A DNA stretch of 11,631 bases from Flavobacterium sp. Lineage in GTDB: Bacteria > Bacteroidota > Bacteroidia > Flavobacteriales > Flavobacteriaceae. This document shows positions 6,543 through 11,631 of this stretch, piece by piece. Position numbers and translations under genes: made by a program. The notes under the pieces are model-generated. The model searched no databases and had not been told where the DNA came from. It worked only from the letters and a program-made list of their open reading frames with translations. Position 1 is the first letter of the stretch. The number at the start of each line of letters is the position of its first letter. The stretch is taken from positions 1 to 11,631 of the forward strand of contig NZ_JAGKWP010000077.1 of NCBI RefSeq assembly GCF_021151785.1, read 5' to 3'.

Positions 6543-7865
6543 TTATTTAACTTGATCTAATTTTTTTTGGTAATTCTGCTTCATTTTTACATCTGTTAAT
6601 CCTTCTGCTGAAAGAATTAATTGCTTATAAAAACCAGATTCTAATTTTTTATCTTCTACTACATAATCCAAACCTAATTCGAGAAATTCTTTTGCTTTTT
6701 TGTAGTTTTTTAATTTGTTTTGTGCCTTACCAACATAGTAATACAGATTAGGTTTTGTGGGATACAAATCAATTAATTCCTCAGCTTTTTTAGCCATTTT
6801 ATCGTATGCCTCTGTAAAATCATACGTGTTTAAAAGTAAATCTACTGTTTCAACATCAATATTAGACTTTCCTATAGCGTTCTCAAAATATTTTTCAGCT
6901 AAAACATATTGATCTTTGCTATAAAAATATTTAGCTAATTCTTTATACACGTTCAATCCCGCTTCATTATCAAAATAAGGCAATACAGCATTTATTTCTG
7001 AGTATAATGAAGTGTTCTTTGTAGCAAAAATTAAGTATTCATTTAAAACACGATGCTTAATTTTTAAATCAACTTTACTAGACTTCACCACGCGTTTAAA
7101 TGAATTAGTAGCCTCAATATTATTATTCTGAGAAATATAAAATTTTAATAAACTAACATGAACCATATCAGAAGTTGGAATTTCTTCGGCTAATTTTTTA
7201 GCTGTTTCAAAAGCCTTTTGTTCTTGATTACTGGTTGTATAATAATAAATTAAATCAATATAATTTTGCTCTACTTTTGGATAATCCTTAACCGCCTTCA
7301 ACAATACCTCTAGTTGTGGTTTAACGGATTTATTCATGCTTTGGATTTGTAATTTATACATTTCCATTGTCTTGGTTAAATTCGTTGTACTTTCAAGTTC
7401 ATCTAACACCTGTTTTGCTTTTTCAAACTGGCCTGTGTTCATATACAACGACACCAAGTCTTCTTTCATATTAGCATCAAAAGTCGTTAGTTTTTCTACA
7501 ATAGGTATAGCTTTATTGTAATCTTTGATTTGATAATACACGTCATATAAACCATTCCAATACCAGCGTTGTTGAGAATTTAAATCTACTGCTTTTTGAA
7601 AATTTTGTTCCGCTTCAGCATACTTTTTTAACGCTAAATAATTGGTTCCCAATTGATAATAAAACTCAGGATTTTTAGCTTCTTTCAAAATACATTGTTC
7701 CAATGAAACAATAGCTTTATCATAATTCTCCATGCTTTTATGTTTCAGTGCATCATAGAAGTTGTTTTCAACTTCAGTAGCAGCAGTTTCCACCTGATCA
7801 GGCTCTTGCTGTTCTTGAGCAAGTCCGATTTGAAAGAGAAATAAAAAGCTTAAAATCCGAATCAT
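6543..7865 (-). CDS. Exported tetratricopeptide-repeat (TPR) protein
   Basis: This 440-residue protein has an N-terminal signal peptide (about 1-16, ending IGLAQ), so it is periplasmic or envelope-attached; there is no lipobox. An acidic, Gln/Glu-rich spacer is followed by TPR-type helical hairpins almost to the C-terminus. Clear repeats are at about 33-66, 67-100 (YYQLGTNYLALKKYAEAEQ), 101-134 (YDVYYQIKDYNKAIP), 135-160, a repeat near 310-340 (AKYFYSKDQYVLAEKYFENA) and one near 372-405 (YYYVGKAQNKLKNYKKAKE). The middle is more divergent. TPR arrays are protein-docking scaffolds; the partner is probably encoded nearby, such as the DUF4292 lipoprotein or the EnvC-like protein. Its ATG is one base after the stop of the nucleotidyltransferase gene (TAA-T-ATG), indicating translational coupling. 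No enzymatic domain is visible. Confidence 0.93.
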   Translation of the reverse strand: MIRILSFLFLFQIGLAQEQQEPDQVETAATEVENNFYDALKHKSMENYDKAIVSLEQCILKEAKNPEFYYQLGTNYLALKKYAEAEQNFQKAVDLNSQQRWYWNGLYDVYYQIKDYNKAIPIVEKLTTFDANMKEDLVSLYMNTGQFEKAKQVLDELESTTNLTKTMEMYKLQIQSMNKSVKPQLEVLLKAVKDYPKVEQNYIDLIYYYTTSNQEQKAFETAKKLAEEIPTSDMVHVSLLKFYISQNNNIEATNSFKRVVKSSKVDLKIKHRVLNEYLIFATKNTSLYSEINAVLPYFDNEAGLNVYKELAKYFYSKDQYVLAEKYFENAIGKSNIDVETVDLLLNTYDFTEAYDKMAKKAEELIDLYPTKPNLYYYVGKAQNKLKNYKKAKEFLELGLDYVVEDKKLESGFYKQLILSAEGLTDVKMKQNYQKKLDQVK

Positions 7866-7866
7866 A

Positions 7867-8880
7867 TTAATCTAAAGTTGAATAATCTCCTAAACTCACA
7901 CTCGTAAATTCGCCATTGTAATTCACATGATTTCCTATCATAGCACTATCTAATTTGGCATTTTTTATGTGTGAATGAGTTTGTATTAAACTATTTTTAA
8001 TTTTTGAATTGATAATATGTGTTGCCTTTCCAATAGAAACATTTGGCCCAATAATGGAATTAACAAGATGCACATCTGCGGCAATATAACAAGGTGGTAT
8101 GATTTCTGAATTTTCTATACGAACATTTTCTGCAATCATTGTTTCCTCTGCGTCTTCATGAATAAACTGTAACATTCTACTATTCGTTTCAACCGTCACA
8201 TTCTTATTTCCGCAATCCATCCATTCATCTACTTGACCTGGTACAAAAACCATACCTTTTTCCATCATCTGTTTAATACCATCATTAATTTGGTATTCAC
8301 CGCCGTGAATAATGTTATTATCTAATACTGCTTGTAACTCATTTTTCAATATCGCAATATCTTTGAAATAATAAATACCAATTACTGCCAGGTCTGAAAC
8401 AAATTCTTTTGGCTTTTCAACTAATTCAACAATATGATTGTTTTCGTTCAAATTAATTACTCCAAAAGCCTCAGGTTGATCTACTTGCTTTACCCAAATA
8501 ACACTATCTGCATTTGCATCTAAGGTAAAATCAGCTCTAAACAAAGTATCTGCATAAGCAATAACCGCAGGTCCACTCAATGAATCTTTAGCACACATAA
8601 TTGCATGTCCTGTTCCTAAAGCTTCTCTTTGGTAATAAATAGTTCCTTTTGCACCTAGTTTTTCTGCAATAGCAATTAAATCTTCTTCTACTTTTGAACC
8701 AAAATCAGGATGAATAATAAAAGCTACTTCTTCTAATGGTTGATTTATTACTTTTGCAATATCCTCCACTAATCTATGTACTATTGGTTTTCCTGCGATA
8801 GGAATTAAAGGTTTTGGAACAGTTAACGTATGAGGGCGAAGGCGCGAACCACGTCCAGCCATTGGTACAATTATTTTCAT
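7867..8880 (-). CDS. Sugar-phosphate nucleotidyltransferase with C-terminal left-handed beta-helix
   Basis: This 337-residue cytosolic enzyme should transfer a nucleotidyl group from an NTP to a sugar 1-phosphate, making an NDP-sugar for glycan synthesis. The N-terminal Rossmann-like domain (1-about 235) shows the nucleotide loop MAGRGSRLRP (7-16), KPLIPIAGKP (23-32), the metal-binding Asp in AYADT (D111), VEKPKE (154-159), and the second metal Asp in EWMDCGN (D222). From about 245 onward, hexapeptide-like repeats (IAENVRI, IAADVHL, IIGPNVSIG, MIGNHVN) form a left-handed beta-helix, as in GlmU or archaeal-type bifunctional enzymes. Because there is no complete acetyltransferase motif, I do not assign GlmU; thymidylyl-, guanylyl- or uridylyltransferase activity all remain possible. 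The leader ATATAAAAAA before the ATG is typical, and a long hairpin lies just upstream at 8904-8949. Confidence 0.92.
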   Translation of the reverse strand: MKIIVPMAGRGSRLRPHTLTVPKPLIPIAGKPIVHRLVEDIAKVINQPLEEVAFIIHPDFGSKVEEDLIAIAEKLGAKGTIYYQREALGTGHAIMCAKDSLSGPAVIAYADTLFRADFTLDANADSVIWVKQVDQPEAFGVINLNENNHIVELVEKPKEFVSDLAVIGIYYFKDIAILKNELQAVLDNNIIHGGEYQINDGIKQMMEKGMVFVPGQVDEWMDCGNKNVTVETNSRMLQFIHEDAEETMIAENVRIENSEIIPPCYIAADVHLVNSIIGPNVSIGKATHIINSKIKNSLIQTHSHIKNAKLDSAMIGNHVNYNGEFTSVSLGDYSTLD

Positions 8881-8903
8881 TTTTTTATATTATTAGGTTA
8901 TAA

Positions 8904-8949
8904 AATTGAATAACTAAGATATAATGTTGCGTCTTAAAATTATTCAATT
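8904..8949 (-). repeat. Long imperfect hairpin between dut and nucleotidyltransferase
   Basis: The arms AATTGAATAA (8904-8913) and TTATTCAATT (8940-8949) pair perfectly over 10 bp. Inside them TAAGA (8915-8919) pairs with TCTTA (8932-8936), leaving a 1-by-3 internal loop and a 12-base apical loop. It stands 23 bases upstream of the nucleotidyltransferase ATG in the mRNA. The stem is AU-rich with no strong U tail, so an efficient terminator is unlikely; an RNA-processing site, attenuator or protein-binding operator is possible. Confidence 0.5.
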
Positions 8950-8962
8950 CGTAAATTATTTT

Positions 8963-9397
8963 TTATTTTACTCCAGTACTTCCAAATCCTCCAGCACCTC
9001 TAGATGTTTCATTCAATTGATCAACTTCTATCCATTCTGCTCGTTCATGCTTAGCAACTACAAGTTGGGCTATTCGCTCACCATTTTCAATTACAAAATC
9101 GTCATTAGATAAATTTACTAAAATTACACCAATTTCTCCTCTATAATCAGAATCAACAGTACCAGGTGAATTCAATACAGTAATTCCTTTTTTTAATGCT
9201 AGTCCACTTCTAGGTCTGACTTGCGCCTCAAAACCAAGAGGTAATTCAATAAACAACCCTGTTTTAACCAAAACTCTTTCAAGCGGTTTTAAAACAATTG
9301 GATCAGTAAGATTGGCACGTAAATCCATCCCAGCAGAAGCCATTGTTTCGTAACTAGGTAAAGGATGCTGCGACTGATTGATAATTTTAATTTGCAT
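8963..9397 (-). CDS. dut: dUTP diphosphatase (dUTPase)
   Basis: This 144-residue homotrimeric-type dUTPase hydrolyses dUTP to dUMP and diphosphate, keeping uracil out of DNA and supplying dUMP for dTMP synthesis. All five conserved motifs are intact: motif 1 AGMDLRA (22-28), motif 2 RPRSGLA (61-67), motif 3 GTVDSDYRGEIGV (79-91) with the water-activating Asp82 and uracil-stacking Tyr85, motif 4 GERIAQLV (106-113), and motif 5 RGAGGFGSTG (133-142), whose Phe138 stacks on the base. Full length and ends are as expected. Its ATG overlaps the TAA of the flippase gene by one base (TAATG), so it is translated by coupling from that mRNA. Presence of dut inside a glycan operon is common in flavobacteria and does not imply a glycan role. 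Confidence 0.97.
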   Translation of the reverse strand: MQIKIINQSQHPLPSYETMASAGMDLRANLTDPIVLKPLERVLVKTGLFIELPLGFEAQVRPRSGLALKKGITVLNSPGTVDSDYRGEIGVILVNLSNDDFVIENGERIAQLVVAKHERAEWIEVDQLNETSRGAGGFGSTGVK

Positions 9398-10866
9398 TAT
9401 TTTCGTTTAAAAGTTTTTAATATAACTTCTTTTTCATTTTTATAAATATAATAACTAAATCCTAGGATAGCAATAATTCCAAAGATATATGTTTCTCTTA
9501 AAACAGGAACATAAAAGGAAATGCATGCTAATAAAATTGACGCACCTAAATAGCCCAAAATTTTTGGCATATCAAATGGAATAGGATATTTTGTTCTTCC
9601 CATAAAATAAGAAATTAACATCATGGAACCATAAGCGGCAATAGTAGCTATAGCGGATCCCATATAACTAAACTTAGGGATTAATAAATAATTCAAAACC
9701 AATGTAATAACTGCTCCGACTACGGATATATATGCACCAATAATTGTTCTATCAATTAATTTATACCAAACGGATAAACTGGTATAAATCCCTAGAAAGA
9801 AATTAGCAATTATAATCAAAGGCACAATTTTCATAGCTTCCCAATACTCTGGTTGTCGTAGCATTATGAATTTAATAACATCAGCAAAAACGACTACCAC
9901 TAACAAAATTAAAGAACCTAAAATAACAAAATATTTAGTTACTGTTGCATAAGTTTGTGGGGCATTACTATTACCAGCCTGACTGAAAAAGAAAGGTTCA
10001 ATACCTAAAGTATAAGCCGTTCTATACAAAACCATAAACAAACCTATTTTATAGCATGCTGCATAAGCCCCTACTTCAGCTTTTGCAATATGTTCAGGCA
10101 GTAATTTATCTAACAAAATTTTATCAAAATGTTCATTTATACCAAAAGCTATTCCAGCAAATAAAATAGGCCAACCGTACTGTATCATTTTTTTCCACAA
10201 CCCTTTATCAAAAAACCAACTGGATGTTATATAATTTGGAATAAAAACTAAGAAAGTAAATAGACTTGCTATAAGTTGAGATAAAAAAACATATCCTACT
10301 TGATAATCTTTAATGAATATACTGCTCCAAAAACCATGTGGATTTGAATGAGCTAAATCTGGTAATACAATAAGAAAAAACAAACTGAGAAACATATTAA
10401 CAAATACATTAAACAATTTAATTGCTGCATATCTAATAGGTTTTTGCTCAGCTCTTAACTTCGAAAAAGGCAAAATAACTAGCGCATCTAATGCTAAAAT
10501 CCAAATAGCATAATTTACATATTCTTTATCGACTTCTAGAAAAGAAGCTATTGATTTTTGAAATAAAAGTGCGCCACAAAGGAATAAAATACTAGACCAA
10601 AAAAGCGAAACCAGAGTTGTACTTACTACATTAACCTTTTTGTCTTCCTTGTGATAAAACCTAAAAAAAGAAGTTTCCATACCATAAGAAAGAATAACGT
10701 TTAAAAAAATCATATAAGAAAAAAGCACAGTTACTTCACCGTACATTTTCTTATCTGGCATCGCCTTAGTATGCAAACTAACGAGTAAAAAACTAATTAC
10801 ACGTGGCAAAACAGTAGCTACACCATAAATTAGGGTTTGCTTGAATAAATTTTTATAAGTGGTCAA
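9397..10866 (-). CDS. Polysaccharide flippase / Wzx-like oligosaccharide exporter
   Basis: This 489-residue integral membrane protein of the MATE/MVF polysaccharide-transporter superfamily probably flips lipid-linked oligosaccharide across the inner membrane for LPS or capsule synthesis. About 12-14 hydrophobic helices span the whole length. The N-terminus reads KQTLIYGVATVLPRVISFLL (9-28), a pattern typical of flavobacterial members, followed by YGEVTVLFSY (42-51) and GMETSFFRFY (62-71); a basic tail ends the protein. The start codon is TTG at 10866: in-frame upstream codons have no ATG before a TAA, and the next Met (residue 36) would delete most of the first helix. It is the first gene of the block and overlaps dut by one base. 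The 104 bases before it hold no clear TAnnTTTG box, so transcription could enter from the GNAT gene. The transported substrate cannot be told from sequence. Confidence 0.92.
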   Translation of the reverse strand: MTTYKNLFKQTLIYGVATVLPRVISFLLVSLHTKAMPDKKMYGEVTVLFSYMIFLNVILSYGMETSFFRFYHKEDKKVNVVSTTLVSLFWSSILFLCGALLFQKSIASFLEVDKEYVNYAIWILALDALVILPFSKLRAEQKPIRYAAIKLFNVFVNMFLSLFFLIVLPDLAHSNPHGFWSSIFIKDYQVGYVFLSQLIASLFTFLVFIPNYITSSWFFDKGLWKKMIQYGWPILFAGIAFGINEHFDKILLDKLLPEHIAKAEVGAYAACYKIGLFMVLYRTAYTLGIEPFFFSQAGNSNAPQTYATVTKYFVILGSLILLVVVVFADVIKFIMLRQPEYWEAMKIVPLIIIANFFLGIYTSLSVWYKLIDRTIIGAYISVVGAVITLVLNYLLIPKFSYMGSAIATIAAYGSMMLISYFMGRTKYPIPFDMPKILGYLGASILLACISFYVPVLRETYIFGIIAILGFSYYIYKNEKEVILKTFKRK

Positions 10867-10970
10867 TGTATAATTATCTTTTTAATGTGTAAATAACAAT
10901 CATGCTTTTGTAAATTGGCTAACTTAAATTTCTCTTTTTCATTATTCAATTCATTTTAAATATAAAAATT

Positions 10971-11393
10971 TTATATGAATTTAACAAAATGAAAACCTTT
11001 AGGAACATACCCCTGATTATAGTAAAATTTATGAGCGTTAAAGTTAGTTGAAAAAGCGTCTAAAACTATGGCATTTACCTGAAATTTTTGCGCTATTTTT
11101 TCAATTTCATTAATTAACCTGATACCTAAACCTTTGCCTTGATGATTTTCATCTACAACAAAGTTATCAATTTCTAAATATCTACCAGAATAGAGCTTCG
11201 TATTTATCCAATAACCAGAAACAGCCACTAGTTTATTAATATCATAAATTGCAATCTGTTTATATCCGTTCGGAACCATTTCTTCAAGTAATGCAACATA
11301 TTTTTCTTCCGTAAAATTTTCATCATAGAGTTGTTTTATAACCCCATAATTTAATACTATTTCCTCTATTTTTTCACTATATACGATTTCCAT
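10971..11393 (-). CDS. GNAT family N-acetyltransferase
   Basis: This 140-residue protein has the GNAT fold, which transfers an acetyl group from acetyl-CoA to an amine of a small molecule or protein. Motif A, the acetyl-CoA pyrophosphate loop, is clear: FVVDENHQGKGLGIRLI (78-94), with Q85-G-K-G-L-G90 as the Q/RxxGxG/A signature. Strand beta-4 (YLEIDNFVV, 72-80) comes before it, and motif B is seen as FNAHKFYYNQGYVPKG (118-133), where Asn and Tyr are typical of the family. The substrate cannot be predicted. The ATG at 11393 follows a leader of about 25-30 bases behind a good promoter. It diverges from the S9-like gene at 11441 and lies 104 bases upstream of the flippase on the same strand. Confidence 0.93.
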   Translation of the reverse strand: MEIVYSEKIEEIVLNYGVIKQLYDENFTEEKYVALLEEMVPNGYKQIAIYDINKLVAVSGYWINTKLYSGRYLEIDNFVVDENHQGKGLGIRLINEIEKIAQKFQVNAIVLDAFSTNFNAHKFYYNQGYVPKGFHFVKFI

Positions 11394-11415
11394 AAGAATA
11401 ATATGTCTATTTTTG
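11387..11415 (+). promoter_or_regulatory. Candidate promoter of the divergent S9-like gene
   Basis: TATTTTTG (11408-11415) perfectly matches TAnnTTTG. A weak TTTC at 11387-11390, 17 bases upstream, is the only -33 candidate. The start site would be near 11421-11423, about 20 bases ahead of the ATG at 11441. The -33 region overlaps the first codons of the GNAT gene. Confidence 0.5.
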
Positions 11416-11432
11416 ATGAATTTTTATCAAAA
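11411..11432. repeat. Short inverted repeat between the divergent promoters
   Basis: TTTTGAT (11411-11417) and ATCAAAA (11426-11432) form a 7-bp inverted repeat with an 8-base spacer. Each arm overlaps the TTTG part of one of the two opposed -7 boxes. It may be an operator, or simply the result of two such boxes facing each other. Confidence 0.4.
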
Positions 11433-11459
11433 TTAGATTTATGAACTATTTTTTACAAA
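11428..11459 (-). promoter_or_regulatory. Promoter of the GNAT gene
   Basis: On the minus strand TTTG (11459-11456) is followed, after 20 bases, by TAATTTTG (11435-11428), a perfect match to TAnnTTTG. This is the best-formed promoter in the window. Its -33 element lies inside the coding start of the divergent gene. The predicted start site is near 11421, giving a leader of about 28 bases. Confidence 0.65.
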
Positions 11460-11631
11460 TATTAGCCTTATTATTTTCAATGTTTTTAGTAGGGCAAGAA
11501 TCAAAAAAAGAAATAAATGACGAATATCTTTATTTAGAAAATTCAAAACTAGATAAAACAATCAATTGGATAGAAAAAGAAAATGAATTAACATCTGAAT
11601 ATTTAGATAAAATAGCCCGAAAATATAATTT
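11441..11631 (+). CDS. Partial exported protein, probable prolyl-oligopeptidase (S9) family N-terminus
   Basis: From ATG 11441 an open frame of 63 full codons runs off the right edge. The first 18 residues (MNYFLQILALLFSMFLVG) look like a signal peptide, without a lipobox Cys. The mature part reads DEYLYLENSKLDKTINWIEK (25-44) and then ENELTSEYLDKIA (45-57). This spacing matches the N-terminal signature of S9A prolyl oligopeptidases, usually 'DPYRWLED...VK.WI..QN..T..YL'. These are serine peptidases with a beta-propeller followed by an alpha/beta-hydrolase domain; both would lie outside the window. The family call is therefore moderate, while that it is a coding start is likely: it has a promoter candidate and the frame stays open. 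It is the only + strand gene seen. Confidence 0.6.
   Translation, partial: MNYFLQILALLFSMFLVGQESKKEINDEYLYLENSKLDKTINWIEKENELTSEYLDKIARKYN

Noticed and set aside
10960..10976. 8-bp A/T palindrome at the GNAT stop codon as a terminator
   Set aside because: It contains no G or C, has a one-base centre and cannot form a stable hairpin; treated as AT-rich coincidence.
1..11631. Mobile elements, CRISPR arrays, phage or defence genes, tRNA/rRNA
   Set aside because: No transposase or integrase motifs, no regularly spaced repeats, and no tRNA or rRNA sequence was recognised on either strand.

Overview
The window is AT-rich, has dense coding with short A-rich leaders, no Shine-Dalgarno-like sites, and carries TAnnTTTG-type promoter boxes. 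With families such as DUF4292 and the gene order flippase-dut-nucleotidyltransferase-TPR-DUF4292-EnvC, this points to a member of the Bacteroidota, most likely Flavobacteriaceae (Flavobacterium-like). It is a chromosomal housekeeping region; I see no insertion sequence, phage gene, CRISPR array, tRNA or rRNA. Almost everything lies on the minus strand, so transcription runs from high to low coordinates.

Right edge (11631-10971): a + strand gene begins at 11441 and leaves the window. It looks like the N-terminus of an exported prolyl-oligopeptidase-family (S9) protein. It diverges from a minus-strand GNAT acetyltransferase (10971-11393), and the two predicted promoters overlap head-to-head in a 47-bp intergenic region.

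Envelope operon (10866-3713): a Wzx/MATE-type polysaccharide flippase (TTG start) overlaps dUTPase (dut) by one base. After an 82-bp gap holding a long hairpin come a sugar-phosphate nucleotidyltransferase, a periplasmic TPR protein, a DUF4292 lipoprotein, an EnvC-like coiled-coil/LytM protein whose zinc ligands are mostly lost, and a Bax-inhibitor-1 family membrane protein. A strong intrinsic terminator at 3713-3739 closes the block. The set suggests coordinated surface-glycan precursor synthesis and export, and control of peptidoglycan cleavage, with dut as a nucleotide-pool gene inside the same transcript.

Middle (3663-1653): dusB (tRNA dihydrouridine synthase), with its own TAnnTTTG promoter directly behind that terminator, is followed by a D-2-hydroxyacid dehydrogenase of the SerA-like type.

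Left part (1604-1): a small bacterial PH-domain gene is split by a +1 frameshift in a run of eight A. Then come a TM2-domain protein with a good promoter, an intrinsic terminator-like hairpin, a DUF2752 membrane protein with a CPxCGxTR motif, and a partial DUF4870-like membrane protein whose start is one base beyond the DUF2752 stop. No gene-free stretch exceeds about 110 bases.

I did not find a clearly new defence or mobile system. The points most worth a second look are the PH-domain frameshift, the degenerate LytM protein in its conserved operon, the overlapping divergent promoters, and the two hairpins inside apparent operons.
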